The notes: generated from the letters alone by a model not told the origin. Positions 8,648 through 17,540 are shown, counted from the stretch's first letter. The stretch is DNA of 64,000 bases from Streptomyces sp. 11x1 (GCF_032598905.1 NZ_CP122458.1:2976001-3040000), one strand, 5' to 3'. Numbers and translations are program-made.

Positions 8648-11600
8648 CTAACGCAGCCGCTGGCTGATCACCTTCGAGACACCGTCGCCTTGCATGGACA
8701 CGCCGTACAGCGCGTCGGCGACCTCCATGGTCCGCTTCTGGTGGGTGATCACGATCAGCTGCGAGGCCTCCTGCAGCTCCTGCATGATCCGGATCAGCCG
8801 CTGGAGGTTGGTGTCGTCGAGCGCCGCCTCGACCTCGTCCATCACATAGAACGGGCTGGGCCGCGCCTTGAAGATCGACACCAGCATGGCGACGGCGGTC
8901 AGCGACCGCTCCCCGCCCGAGAGCAGCGACAGCCGCTTCACCTTCTTGCCCGGCGGCCGGGCCTCCACGTCGACACCGGTGGTGAGCATGTTGTCCGGGT
9001 CGGTGAGGATCAGCCGTCCCTCGCCGCCGGGGAAGAGCCGGCCGAACACGCCCTCGAACTCCCGCGCGGTGTCCCAGTAGGCCTCGGTGAAGACCTGCTC
9101 GACCCGCTCGTCGACCTCCTTCACCACCTGCAGCAGATCGGCACGGGTCTTCTTCAGGTCCTCCAACTGCTCGCTGAGGAACTTGTGCCGTTCCTCCAGC
9201 GCCGCGAACTCCTCCAGCGCCAGCGGATTGACCTTGCCGAGCTGCTGGTACGCCCGCTCGGCCGCCTTCAGCCGCTTCTCCTGCTCGGCGCGGTGGAACG
9301 TCTTCGGCTGGTTGCGGGGGTGCTCCGGGTCCTCCGGCAGCTCCTCCCCCTCCGCAGGCGGCGACGGCGGTACGAGCTGGTCGGGCCCGTACTCCGCGAT
9401 CAGCCCCTCCGGTTCGACGCCCAGCTCCTCCAGCGCCTTGGTCTCCAGCTGCTCTATCCTCATCCGCTTCTCGGCGCCGAGCACCTCGCCCCGGTGGACG
9501 GAGTCGGTCAGCTTGTCCAGCTCCGCCTTGAGGTCCCTCCCCTCGTTGCGGGCCTGCGCGAGCTCCTGCTCACGGCGTGCCTTGGCCGCGTCGGCGGCGG
9601 TGCGTTCCCGCTCCGCGCGGGTGAGGGAGACCTCGACGTGGCGGAGCAGCTGCCGGGCGCCGGAGGCGACGGCCTCGGCCACGGCCGCCTCGTGCCGCAG
9701 CCGCGCTCTGCGCTGTTCGGCGCGCGCCCGCGCCTCGCGCTCGGCGCGCGCGGCCCGGTCGAGGGAGTCCGCACGCCCCGCGAGCCCCTTGACCCGCTCC
9801 TCGTGGGTCCGCACCTGGAGCCGTGCCTCCATCTCGGTCTGCCGCGCGTTGGCCCCGTCCGCCGCGAGCCGGTCCCGTACGAAGGTGTCCGGCTCCTCCT
9901 CCACGGGCATCTCCTCGGCCACCGCGAGCCGTTCGGCCAGCTCCTCGGCGTCCTCCACGGCCTTGTCGAGCGACTCCTGGGCGCGTGCGGCGACGGCCGT
10001 GGACCGCTCCGCCTCCCCGGCGGCGCCCCGCGCCTGCCCGGCCAGCCGCCCGAGCTGTTGCGCGACCGCCGACCTCTCCCGCTCGCCCGCCCGGCGCCGC
10101 TCCCCCAGTTCCTCCACGATCCCGGCCCGCTCCCGGCGCAGCTCGACCGCGTGCCGCTGGGCCTCGGCCAGCTCCTCGCACCGTACGGCGAGCTCCTCCA
10201 GCTCGGCCGCCGCCTCGTCGACGGCGGCCTGCACCTCCAGCAGGCTCGGTGCCCCGGCCGAGCCGCCGTGCGCGAAGTGTGCGCCGAGCAGGTCGCCTTC
10301 GGCGGTCACGGCGGTGAGGTCGGGGCGGGCGTAGACCAGGGCCTCGGCGTCTTCGAGGGTGTCCACGACGACGATGCGGTGCAGGAGGCGGCGTACGGCG
10401 GGTGTGAGGTCGGAGGAGGTCCGGATCAGGTCTGCGGCGAAGTGCGCGGGAGGGGATGCCGGGAGAGGTCGTCTTTCGTCCGCGGGCCCGTCGTGGCTGG
10501 TCGCGCAGTTCCCCGCGCCCCTTTGAGGCGCTGTCCCCGAGGACGGCGCCACGTCGTCCGGTGCTCCTGCCAGTAGCAGGGCCGCGCGGCCCGCGTCCTG
10601 CTTGCGCAGCAGGCGGATCGCCTCGGCCGCTGCGGAGGGTGAGGTCACCGCGATCGCGTCGGCCGCCGCGCCGAAGGCCGCCGCGAGGGCGATCTCGTAG
10701 CCCGGGGTGACCGTCAGCAGTTCGGCGGCCGGGCCCAGCACTCCGCCGAGCCGGTCCTTCGCGGCGAGCAGCGCGCCCGTGCCGTCCTTGCGGCGCAGGC
10801 CGAGGGCGAGGGCCTCGTGGCGGGCCTGGGTGGCGGCCCGGCGGCGTTCGGCCGTGGTCGTGGCCTCGCGGGCGACGGCGAGGGCGGTCTCGGCCTCGGC
10901 CAGGGCGCGCTTCGCGGCGTCGTGCTGTTCGGCCAGGTCGGAGTCGCCGGCGTCGAGGGTGTCGACCTCGGCCTTGAGCGCCTCGTACTCCTCCTGGGCG
11001 GCGGCGGCGCGTTCGCGCGCCTCGTCGCGGGCGGCGGCGAGGCGGTCGATCTCGGACTGTGCGGAGGCCGCGCGGGAGCGGGCGGCGTTGACCTGGCCGT
11101 TCAGCCGGGCGAGGCTCTCGCGGCGGTCGGCGATGGTGCGGGCGACATCCTTCAGCCGGCGTTCCTCGACCACGAGTTGCCGCTCCAGGTCGGCGCGGTG
11201 CTCGACGGTGTCCTCCAGGGCGCGCTCGGCGGCCTCCAGGGCCGCTTCGAGTTCGGCCTCCTGTTCACGGATGCGGGCGGCCTCGCGCTCCATGTCCTCC
11301 GGGTCGCGGCCGCGCCGCTCCTCGGCGGGCGCGGAGGTGGCGCTCTTGACCCGGGCGTCGGCCAGGGAGATCGTGCCGCGCACCCGCTCGGCGAGCTGCG
11401 ACAGCTCGTACCAGGTCTCCTGGGCGCGCTGGAGGCGCGGGGCCAGCCGGCGCACCTCGCCCTCCAGATGGGCCTCCCGCTGGAGCGCCTTCTTCAGCTC
11501 GGTCTCGGCGGCCTCCTTGCGCTGCTTCAGCGCGGCCTCGTCGGCGACCTCCGTACGGAGCGCGGCGTGGAGGCGTACGAGATCGTCGGCGAGCAGGCGC

Positions 11601-12280
11601 AGGCGGGCGTCTCGCAGGTCGGCCTGGATGACGGCGGCCCGGCGTGCGACGGCGGCCTGGCGGCCCAGCGGCTTGAGCTGGCGGCGGAGTTCGTCGGTGA
11701 GGTCCTGGACGCGGGCCAGGTTGGCCTGCATGGCGTCCAGTTTCCGAAGCGCCTTCTCCTTGCGCTTGCGGTGCTTGAGGACGCCGGCGGCCTCCTCGAT
11801 GAAGGCGCGGCGGCCCATGGGGTCGGCGTGCAGGACGGAGTCCAGCTGTCCCTGGCCGACGATGACGTGCATCTCACGGCCGATGCCGGAGTCGGAGAGC
11901 AGGTCCTGGATGTCGAGGAGTCGGCAGGTGTCGCCGTTGATCTGGTACTCGCTGCCGCCGTTGCGGAACATGATCCGCGTGATCGTGACCTCGGAGTACT
12001 CGATGGGGAGGGCCCCGTCGGAGTTGTCGATGGTCAGCGACACCTCGGCGCGGCCGAGCGGGGGGCGCCCGGTGGTGCCGGCGAAGATGACGTCCTCCAT
12101 CTTGCCGCCGCGCAGCGACTTGGCGCCCTGTTCGCCCATGACCCAGCTGAGCGCGTCCACGACGTTGGACTTGCCCGAACCGTTGGGCCCGACGACGCAC
12201 GTGATGCCCGGTTCGAACCGGAGCGTGGTCGCCGAGGCGAACGATTTGAACCCACGGAGGGTCAGGGCCTTGAGGTGCAC
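8648..12280 (-). CDS. smc: Chromosome segregation ATPase Smc, repeat-bearing hinge region
   Basis: Smc is the condensin ATPase that organises and segregates the chromosome with ScpA and ScpB. From GTG 12280 the protein has 1210 residues. Walker A 'GPNGSGKS' is at 31-38. It is followed by a long coiled coil, the hinge (about 500-680), a second coiled coil, the signature 'LSGGERSLTA' and Walker B 'FYVMDE'. This GTG is preferred because the family consensus begins with 'HLKALTLRGFKSF'; a start 75 bases upstream is possible. Around residues 580-612 the hinge region contains 'APQRGAGNCATSHDG', the translation of the dispersed GC-rich repeat found elsewhere in this window. The length exceeds the roughly 1190 residues I recall for the family. 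Confidence 0.97.
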   Translation of the reverse strand: MHLKALTLRGFKSFASATTLRFEPGITCVVGPNGSGKSNVVDALSWVMGEQGAKSLRGGKMEDVIFAGTTGRPPLGRAEVSLTIDNSDGALPIEYSEVTITRIMFRNGGSEYQINGDTCRLLDIQDLLSDSGIGREMHVIVGQGQLDSVLHADPMGRRAFIEEAAGVLKHRKRKEKALRKLDAMQANLARVQDLTDELRRQLKPLGRQAAVARRAAVIQADLRDARLRLLADDLVRLHAALRTEVADEAALKQRKEAAETELKKALQREAHLEGEVRRLAPRLQRAQETWYELSQLAERVRGTISLADARVKSATSAPAEERRGRDPEDMEREAARIREQEAELEAALEAAERALEDTVEHRADLERQLVVEERRLKDVARTIADRRESLARLNGQVNAARSRAASAQSEIDRLAAARDEARERAAAAQEEYEALKAEVDTLDAGDSDLAEQHDAAKRALAEAETALAVAREATTTAERRRAATQARHEALALGLRRKDGTGALLAAKDRLGGVLGPAAELLTVTPGYEIALAAAFGAAADAIAVTSPSAAAEAIRLLRKQDAGRAALLLAGAPDDVAPSSGTAPQRGAGNCATSHDGPADERRPLPASPPAHFAADLIRTSSDLTPAVRRLLHRIVVVDTLEDAEALVYARPDLTAVTAEGDLLGAHFAHGGSAGAPSLLEVQAAVDEAAAELEELAVRCEELAEAQRHAVELRRERAGIVEELGERRRAGERERSAVAQQLGRLAGQARGAAGEAERSTAVAARAQESLDKAVEDAEELAERLAVAEEMPVEEEPDTFVRDRLAADGANARQTEMEARLQVRTHEERVKGLAGRADSLDRAARAEREARARAEQRRARLRHEAAVAEAVASGARQLLRHVEVSLTRAERERTAADAAKARREQELAQARNEGRDLKAELDKLTDSVHRGEVLGAEKRMRIEQLETKALEELGVEPEGLIAEYGPDQLVPPSPPAEGEELPEDPEHPRNQPKTFHRAEQEKRLKAAERAYQQLGKVNPLALEEFAALEERHKFLSEQLEDLKKTRADLLQVVKEVDERVEQVFTEAYWDTAREFEGVFGRLFPGGEGRLILTDPDNMLTTGVDVEARPPGKKVKRLSLLSGGERSLTAVAMLVSIFKARPSPFYVMDEVEAALDDTNLQRLIRIMQELQEASQLIVITHQKRTMEVADALYGVSMQGDGVSKVISQRLR
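10485..10531 (-). repeat. Dispersed GC-rich palindromic repeat within smc
   Basis: Half-site of the window-wide repeat: TGGCTGGTCGCGCAGTTCCC is continued by CGCGCCCCT, with a downstream GAGGCGC. Here it lies inside the smc reading frame without breaking it. The other six copies are intergenic. Confidence 0.85.
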
Positions 12281-12433
12281 GGCGCTGGACTCTACCTTCC
12301 GGCCTTGTCTCACTCCATGAACCCGCGGTTTCGCCCATGAACGTGCAGGGCACATCAGACGTTAATGAGGGTGAGGTGGGTCGGGGGCCGAGGCGGGGAG
12401 TCAGGAGCCGAGCCGGGGCTCGGGGACAGAAAG

Positions 12434-12462
12434 AAGGGACGCCTCGAGAGAAGGCGTCCCTT
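12434..12462 (-). terminator. Terminator of the small coiled-coil gene
   Basis: A 10-bp perfect stem, AAGGGACGCC (12434-12443) with GGCGTCCCTT (12453-12462), has a 9-base loop. It lies 72 bases past the stop codon at 12534 and before smc. Confidence 0.75.
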
Positions 12463-12533
12463 GCAGATCTGACAACTTAGCGGTTGATACGGGCAGCCCA
12501 ACCACTGCTGTCTGTCGTGGTGCGATGCAGTGA

Positions 12534-12734
12534 TCAGGTGAGCGCAGGCTCCGCCTGGCGTGCGTCGAGCTCCATGAGCGAGTCGTGAGAAGCGGCAGCC
12601 GTCAGCGCGTCGTTCTCCGCCTGGATGCGTCCGAGCTCGGATTCCAGGTCCTGGACACGCTGCTGGAGCCGTCGCATCTCGGCGAGGAGTCGCGGGTCGG
12701 AGCCGCCGACGTAACCGAGAAGCGCCTTTGCCAT
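12534..12734 (-). CDS. Small conserved coiled-coil protein, 66 aa
   Basis: The 66-residue cytosolic protein begins 'MAKALLGYVGGSDPRLLAE' and has a heptad-like helix 'MRRLQQRVQDLESELGRIQAEND' split by the usual start of the family; the tail is Ala/Glu-rich. GGAGG lies about nine bases before ATG 12734, and the open frame upstream has no comparable start. A protein of this size between smc and acyP is a constant feature of streptomycetes as I recall, but no function is established. The coiled coil suggests oligomerisation. It has its own 400-bp upstream region and terminator. Confidence 0.75.
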   Translation of the reverse strand: MAKALLGYVGGSDPRLLAEMRRLQQRVQDLESELGRIQAENDALTAAASHDSLMELDARQAEPALT

Positions 12735-13135
12735 GATGGATGGTCCTCCACACTGAGTGACCGACCGAAGCGGTGTGGGTCGTGAGGGAATCGCACCCGC
12801 ATTGCTTGGCACTGTTGAGTTTTTGCTGCCGTCTTCATGCCAAACAGCTAAGGTGCGCGGGGTTGCTTTTAGCGTCTCACCAAAAAGTTTGACGGTCAAC
12901 ACGATCACGCCCCGCAATGGCGGGCATCCCTCTGCCGCGCGGCCCCGAACGGGCGACGCTGCGGTGATTCCGGGACCTCTCCTGACCGGCGGAGCGAGGG
13001 GATCCTCCTCTCTTCGGAGCCTGCCATGACAAACCTGTCTTGGCAATCACCTGCACATTTCTGGTTTGTGCATGCTCCTGGCATATGCCGGTGGCGCTCC
13101 CCTCCGCTCCCGCGCGACTCACCCCCTCGGGGGGA
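12735..13135. other. Upstream region of the small coiled-coil gene
   Basis: This 401-bp gene-free stretch lies between acyP and the 66-aa gene and should contain the latter's promoter. On the minus strand a TTGACC hexamer occurs near 12890-12900, but no -10 box is correctly spaced. A TGCCA/TGGCA inverted repeat with a 14-base spacer lies near 13022-13045. No coding sequence is credible. Confidence 0.35.
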
Positions 13136-13417
13136 TCAGCGGATGGCGAAGCCCTCGTACCCCCCACGCGGTGTGTCCCAGATCTCGGTCACACCCGCCA
13201 CGCGCCCGGGCGTGTCGTCACCCTGGAGCCACTCCAGGAGTCCCTCGCACGCCTCGCGCGGCCCCTCGGCGACCACCTGGACCCGCCCGTCGGCCAAATT
13301 GAGAGCAAAACCACTCAGGCCCCCGATCTCCAGCGCCCTGGCCCGGGTGAACCAGCGGAAACCCACACCTTGCACCCGCCCACGCACCCAGGCGACCAGT
13401 CGTACATCCTCGCTCAT
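13136..13417 (-). CDS. acyP: Acylphosphatase
   Basis: The 93-residue protein hydrolyses acyl phosphates to carboxylate and phosphate. It is full length with both signature elements: '[11 protein letters not shown]' (about 13-23), which carries the phosphate-binding loop and catalytic Arg, and '[13 protein letters not shown]' (about 40-52), which carries the catalytic Asn. It is encoded alone, leftward, next to the smc cluster; ATG 13417 is the natural start for a protein of usual length. Confidence 0.95.
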   Translation of the reverse strand: MSEDVRLVAWVRGRVQGVGFRWFTRARALEIGGLSGFALNLADGRVQVVAEGPREACEGLLEWLQGDDTPGRVAGVTEIWDTPRGGYEGFAIR

Positions 13418-13607
13418 GACTGCACGCTAACGGGCCAATGTCTCCCGGGTCTCTCCCTCCCCAGGCGCCATGCTGTACCGTCCCCACCCAATGAATCTCA
13501 TATGAAACTCACTCCTTCGTGTGAGATTCGTGAAGACGACGATCACAACGTTGACGAACTCCCCAACGTTGACCGCAGGACACCGCAAGGACGAGGAAGG
13601 CCAAGAC

Positions 13608-14594
13608 ATGGGACGCCACCGACGCTCCGCCGCCGGCCGCGCCGCCAGGGGGGGCCGCGCCGCCGGGGTCACTGACAGGGGCTTCGTTCCCGAGGAGCCG
13701 CACTACGGTCCGGAGAACCTGTACGGGTTCGCCGCGTTCCTGGAGGCCGACGCCCAGGCTGCTTCGCGAAACGGTGGCTCGCGCCGCCGCAAGAAGAAGA
13801 CCGTGACGCCTGTGAAGACCGGTCTCCTCGGTGTCTCCGCCGCCGTCGCCCTCGGCACCGTCGCGGTGGCCACCGGGGTGCTGCCGGGCGGCGACCAGTA
13901 CACGATCAGCGGTGGCAACGCCAACGAGACGGTGGTGCCCGCCGGCTCGCCGACGGGTGCGGCCACTCAGCAGGGCGGTACGGACGGCGCCGCGCAGCAA
14001 CAGCGCGAGGACGAGTCCACCAGCCGGGACGCCGAGCGCGCGGCCTCTCCGTCGAACACCCCGGCCCCCTCGACGCCCCCGTCCGAGAAGAAGCCCGCCG
14101 AGGATGCGGACAAGGGCTCCGGCTCCCAGAAGACCAAGAAGCCCTCCGACAAGCCCATCAAGGAGAAGGAGAAGGGCAAGGAGAAGGACTCCACTTCTCC
14201 GGCGGAGCTCTCCTCCGAGACCCAGGCCGAGGCCGCGGTCCTCCTGCTGGTCAACGAGGAGCGGGCCAAGGCGGGCTGCCAGCCGGTGGCGGCCAACAGC
14301 GACCTGGCGAAACTGGCCGAGGCGTTCAGCGAGGACATGGCCCTGCGCGGGTTTTTCGACCACACCGACCCCGACGGTTCCGACCCGTGGGACCGCGCGG
14401 CCACCCTCGGGATCACCGGCCTCGGCGGCGAGAACATCGCCCGCGGCCAGGCCACCGCCGAAGCGGTCATGGAGGCCTGGATGAACAGCCCCGGCCACCG
14501 GGCGAACATCCTGAACTGCGACTTCAAGACCCTCGGGGTCGGCGTCCACCTGGGCGACGGCGGACCGTGGTGGACGCAGGACTTCGGCTACTAG
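13608..14594 (+). CDS. Membrane-anchored CAP-domain protein
   Basis: The 328-residue envelope protein has three parts. A basic cytosolic N terminus (1-75, 'SRRRKKKT') precedes one membrane segment (about 80-100, 'GLLGVSAAVALGTVAVATGVL'). A long extracytoplasmic Ser/Thr/Pro/Lys-rich linker follows (about 110-205). The last 120 residues form a CAP/SCP-PR1 domain ('LLVNEERAKAGCQPV', 'HTDPDGSDPWDRA', 'GGENIARGQ', 'WMNSPGHRANIL', 'GVGVHLGDGG'), which retains the family histidines and glutamate. ATG 13608 is chosen for its GAGGAAGG site. An 8-bp inverted repeat GAATCTCA/TGAGATTC lies about 85-115 bp upstream. Bacterial CAP proteins are typically secreted; the ligand or activity here is unknown. Confidence 0.85.
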   Translation: MGRHRRSAAGRAARGGRAAGVTDRGFVPEEPHYGPENLYGFAAFLEADAQAASRNGGSRRRKKKTVTPVKTGLLGVSAAVALGTVAVATGVLPGGDQYTISGGNANETVVPAGSPTGAATQQGGTDGAAQQQREDESTSRDAERAASPSNTPAPSTPPSEKKPAEDADKGSGSQKTKKPSDKPIKEKEKGKEKDSTSPAELSSETQAEAAVLLLVNEERAKAGCQPVAANSDLAKLAEAFSEDMALRGFFDHTDPDGSDPWDRAATLGITGLGGENIARGQATAEAVMEAWMNSPGHRANILNCDFKTLGVGVHLGDGGPWWTQDFGY

Positions 14595-14618
14595 GCCCGA
14601 ACGGCACCCGCCCGGTCC

Positions 14619-14645
14619 GGCCGGCCCGCCTTCCCTGGGCCGGCC
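14619..14645 (+). terminator. Terminator of the CAP gene
   Basis: A perfect 9-bp stem GGCCGGCCC/GGGCCGGCC with a 9-base loop starts 25 bases after the stop codon. Confidence 0.65.
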
Positions 14646-14686
14646 CGCCTACCCCTGGCAGGCCCGCCACCCCCTCCCCTACCGTC

Positions 14687-14705
14687 CACTAACCACCAGT
14701 TAGTG
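14687..14705. promoter_or_regulatory. Likely HxlR-type operator
   Basis: Perfect 7-bp inverted repeat CACTAAC-CACCA-GTTAGTG, ending five bases before the proposed -35 box of the HxlR regulator gene. The ACTAAC/GTTAGT half-sites resemble sites reported for this regulator family. Autoregulation is inferred. Confidence 0.65.
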
Positions 14706-14710
14706 CGGTC

Positions 14711-14739
14711 TTCTGGCCAGCGCTGTGCCGGAGTATCCT
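14711..14739 (+). promoter_or_regulatory. Promoter for a leaderless HxlR mRNA
   Basis: -35-like TTCTGG (14711-14716), a 17-base spacer and -10 TATCCT (14734-14739) lie seven bases before the ATG. This is the TAnnnT-n6/7-start arrangement typical of leaderless streptomycete transcripts. No ribosome-binding site is present. Confidence 0.55.
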
Positions 14740-14746
14740 CGGTGGT

Positions 14747-15187
14747 ATGGAATCAGCCGCGCAGACCGGCGTGACGTCCAAGCGGGCCGCCGCGGGTACG
14801 GGCGCTGTGGATTTCGACGACCTCGCCTTCGACGTGTTCGCCAGGAACTGTCCCTCGCGGGGCACCCTGGAGCACGTGACGGGCCGCTGGGGCGCGCTCA
14901 CGATGGGCGCGCTGTACGAGAGTTCGCTCCGCTTCAACGAGCTGCGCCGCCGCGTCGACGGCGTCAGCGAGAAGATGCTCTCCCAGACCCTGCACGCCCT
15001 GGAGCGCGACGGCCTCGTCCACCGCGACGCGCAGCCCACCAACCCGCCACGCGTCGACTACACCCTCACACCGCTCGGCCGCGAGATCTCCGAGCGCCTG
15101 CTGTCCCTCATCACCTTCGTGGAGGGCCGCATGGAGGAGGTGCTCCGGTCCCGCGAGCGCTACGACGCGACGCGTGGCGCCCGCTGA
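14747..15187 (+). CDS. HxlR-family winged-helix regulator
   Basis: The 146-residue DNA-binding regulator has a variable N terminus of about 35 residues. The HxlR core then runs '[17 protein letters not shown]' (about 35-51), '[31 protein letters not shown]' spanning about 65-95 (recognition helix region and wing) and '[10 protein letters not shown]'. Members typically dimerise, bind short inverted repeats and often sense redox or electrophilic stress. The conserved Cys at the start of the core would permit thiol sensing but does not prove it. An ideal operator and leaderless promoter are upstream. The 3' end overlaps convergent mutM by 28 bases. Confidence 0.9.
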   Translation: MESAAQTGVTSKRAAAGTGAVDFDDLAFDVFARNCPSRGTLEHVTGRWGALTMGALYESSLRFNELRRRVDGVSEKMLSQTLHALERDGLVHRDAQPTNPPRVDYTLTPLGREISERLLSLITFVEGRMEEVLRSRERYDATRGAR

Positions 15188-16020
15188 CACGTCGGGCAGA
15201 AGTAGCTGGACCGGTTCATCCACGGCCGCCGCCGCATCGGCGTGGCACAGCGGCGGCAGGGCAGTCCCTCACGGCCGTACGCGTCCAGCGAGCGGTCGAA
15301 GTACCCCGACTCACCGTTGACGTTGACGTAGAGGCTGTCGAAGCTGGTGCCGCCCACCGCGAGGGCCGCGTTCATCACGTCCCGTACATGGCCGAGGAGT
15401 TCGGTGGTGCGGGGGCGGGTGAAACCGGCCGTGGGGCGCTCGTAGTGGATCCGCGCGCGCCAGAGCGCCTCGTCCGCGTAGATGTTGCCGACTCCGCTGA
15501 TCAACGACTGGTCGAGCAGGGCCCGTTTGATCGTCGTACGCTTCCGCCGCAGCGCCTGGTGGAAGGCCTCCGCGTCGAACCGCGGGTCGAGGGGGTCGCG
15601 GGCGATGTGCGCGATGACGTCGGGCAGACCGTCCGGGGTGGTGTCGTGCAACGACAGTCCGCCGAAGGTGCGTTGATCGACGAAGCGCAGTTCGGTGGCG
15701 AGGTCGTCCGCGAAGCGGACGCGGATCCTGAGGTGCTTCTCGTCGGCCGCGTCGTGCGGCTGCACGAGCAGTTGGCCGCTCATGCCGAGGTGGGCCAGGA
15801 CGGCGATGCCGGTGTCCTCCACGGGCAGCCACAGGTACTTCCCCCGGCGGCTGGGCTCGCCGATGCGATGGCCTTTGAGCCGGTGCGCGAAGTCCTCCGG
15901 GCCGGCCAGGTGCCGACGGATCGCCCGGGGGTGGAGGACCTCGACGTCGGCGACGGTCCGATGGGCCACCCATCGCTCCAGACCGCGCCGCACGACCTCG
16001 ACCTCGGGGAGTTCTGGCAC
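15160..16020 (-). CDS. mutM: Formamidopyrimidine-DNA glycosylase MutM (Fpg)
   Basis: The base-excision repair enzyme removes 8-oxoguanine and ring-opened purines and nicks the abasic site. The 286-residue protein begins (GTG 16020, with CGGAGG upstream) with 'PELPEVE', which supplies the catalytic N-terminal Pro and Glu after Met removal. It has the 'RRGKYLW' lysine loop, the H2TH segment '[12 protein letters not shown]' and a C-terminal zinc finger '[14 protein letters not shown]' to 'FCPTCQ' with four Cys. Normally cotranscribed after rnc in streptomycetes, here it is separated from rnc by about 1.7 kb containing an IS110 element and a palindromic repeat. The coding sequence itself looks intact. 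Confidence 0.96.
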   Translation of the reverse strand: MPELPEVEVVRRGLERWVAHRTVADVEVLHPRAIRRHLAGPEDFAHRLKGHRIGEPSRRGKYLWLPVEDTGIAVLAHLGMSGQLLVQPHDAADEKHLRIRVRFADDLATELRFVDQRTFGGLSLHDTTPDGLPDVIAHIARDPLDPRFDAEAFHQALRRKRTTIKRALLDQSLISGVGNIYADEALWRARIHYERPTAGFTRPRTTELLGHVRDVMNAALAVGGTSFDSLYVNVNGESGYFDRSLDAYGREGLPCRRCATPMRRRPWMNRSSYFCPTCQRAPRVAS

Positions 16021-16089
16021 GGGGTCCTCCGGGGAGAGCGGGGGGTGGGGGGGTGCTTCTATCTGTTCGGTCAAGGGCTGTGGGCTTGG

Positions 16090-17301
16090 TCAGGCTGTTT
16101 GTTCGTGCCCGGGCTGGTAGAGGGTGCGGTGTTTGAGCATGGCGTGCAGGACGTCGACGCGGCGGCGGGTGAGGCAGATGAGGGCGGCGTTGTGGCGCTT
16201 CTTCTCCGCGCGTTTCCTGTCGTAGTAGGCCCGCGATTCGGGGCTGCTCAGGGAAGCGAACGAGGCCAGGAACAGGGCCCGTTTGAGCGTCTTGTTGCCG
16301 CCGCGGGGTGGTCCTTCGCCCCGGATGGAGGTTCCGGAGCGGCGTGTGGTGGGGGTCAGTCCCGCGTAGGAGGCCAGGTGGGCGGCGGTGGGGAACGCGC
16401 TGGCGTCGCCGACCTCGGCCAGGATGCGGGCGCCGGTCCTGACCGCGACCCCGGGCATGGAGGTCAGGACCTTCGCGAGAGGGTGGGCCTCCAGCAGTGC
16501 GGCGACCCGCGTCTCCAGGACGTCCCGGCGCTTGAGGAGCACGGCGAGGGCCTCGGCCAGACCGGAGACGATCTCCCCCGCCGAGGCTGTGCCGGGAACC
16601 TGCACGGTCTGCTCTGCCAGGGCGGTGGTGATCTGGTCGGCCAGGGTGTGAGCGCTGCGCATCCGCGGGGCGGCCTGGAGCATGACCTGCGCGATCTGCT
16701 CGGTGCCGGCCTGGGCCAGCTGGGTGGGGGAGCCGTAGGTCTGCAGCAGGGCCAGGACGGCCGGGTGGCGCAGGCGGGGCCCGAGGACGCGTTCGAGTGC
16801 GGGGTGGACGGAGGTGAGCAGGCCGCGCAGCCGGTTGGAGGTGCGGGTGGCGTCCTGGGCGAGGTCGTCGTCGTGGCCCAGGACCATGGTCAGTTCGGCC
16901 CGCACGCTCTCGTCGGGATCGATGGAATGCAGCAGGTGGGGCATGGTGCGGGCGGCATCGGCGATGACGTAGGCGTCGCGAGCGTCGGTCTTGCCGGTGC
17001 CGGGGTGCAGATCGGCCAGCCGGCGCATCGACAGGCCGGGCAGGTAGGCGACTTCGCATCCACAGGCGCGGGCGACGGTGACCGCCAGGGTGCCGATGGA
17101 GGCCGGCTGGTCGACCACGACCAGGACCTTCCCCTTGCGCCCCAGGCGGTTGAACAGCTCGCGCAGCTGGGGCTCGTTGTTGGGCAGCGGTTTGTCGAAG
17201 GCCGTGCGGCCATCACGCAGCAGGGCCGTGCCGTGATGCTCGGACTTGCCGACGTCCAGGGCGCAGAAGACATCGATCGATGGGAAGTCGTTGCTGGTCA
17301 C
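16090..17301 (-). CDS. IS110-family DEDD transposase/recombinase
   Basis: The 403-residue transposase has an N-terminal DEDD RuvC-like domain. 'ALDVGKSEHHG' near residue 13 carries the first acidic residue, 'VLVVVDQPASIG' follows, and 'GKTDARDAYVIADAAR' (about 110-125) carries the last two. A helical middle leads to the C-terminal Transposase_20 domain ('LTSMPGVAVRTGARILAEVG', then 'RRSGTSIRGEG'), whose serine is proposed as the recombination nucleophile. GTG 17301 has GGGAGGGAAAG upstream. Length and all motifs look complete, so the element is probably not a decayed remnant. It has the same orientation as the interrupted operon. Confidence 0.93.
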   Translation of the reverse strand: MTSNDFPSIDVFCALDVGKSEHHGTALLRDGRTAFDKPLPNNEPQLRELFNRLGRKGKVLVVVDQPASIGTLAVTVARACGCEVAYLPGLSMRRLADLHPGTGKTDARDAYVIADAARTMPHLLHSIDPDESVRAELTMVLGHDDDLAQDATRTSNRLRGLLTSVHPALERVLGPRLRHPAVLALLQTYGSPTQLAQAGTEQIAQVMLQAAPRMRSAHTLADQITTALAEQTVQVPGTASAGEIVSGLAEALAVLLKRRDVLETRVAALLEAHPLAKVLTSMPGVAVRTGARILAEVGDASAFPTAAHLASYAGLTPTTRRSGTSIRGEGPPRGGNKTLKRALFLASFASLSSPESRAYYDRKRAEKKRHNAALICLTRRRVDVLHAMLKHRTLYQPGHEQTA

Positions 17302-17500
17302 CGGGCTTTCCCTCCCCTCCCGGCACAATGGGTGGCCTGCCGGGACACCGGAGATCGGCAGCCACATTACGCAGCCCTGCCCATGGGCGGACACGCTTCC
17401 ATCAGCGATCAACCGGTGCCGCCGGGACCAGTGACAGCACCCCCCGGATCATCAAGGACAGGGGCAAAGAGTCATACCGGCCCCGATGGCCACGAACCCG
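17302..17500 (-). ncRNA. Candidate IS110 bridge RNA region
   Basis: IS110-subgroup elements encode a structured bridge RNA in the non-coding end upstream of the recombinase gene, as established for IS621 and relatives. This region has the right position and size. It contains an imperfect stem-loop: GTGGC-TGCCG (17332-17342, one bulged base) pairs with CGGCA-GCCAC (17356-17365) around a 13-base loop. Loop-to-target matching was not done. The call rests on family knowledge plus visible secondary structure. Confidence 0.4.
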
Positions 17501-17540
17501 AACCGGGCTCTACGAAGAAGGTAATGGGCGTGAGGTCGTG

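Larger units (their letters stand above)
16065..17520 (-). mobile_element. IS110-family insertion sequence
   Basis: A single-gene insertion sequence lies between rnc and mutM. IS110 elements usually lack terminal inverted repeats and target duplications, so the ends are uncertain. Similar short motifs beginning TCAAGG and ending GGGC occur near 16071 and 17452 and may mark subterminal repeats. The longer non-coding part is on the 5' side of the transposase (17302 to about 17500), as in the IS110 subgroup. Boundaries are approximate. Confidence 0.7.

Noticed and set aside
12880..12940. Promoter with TTGACC for the 66-aa gene
   Set aside because: No -10 hexamer at 16-18 bp; left as an unassigned upstream region.
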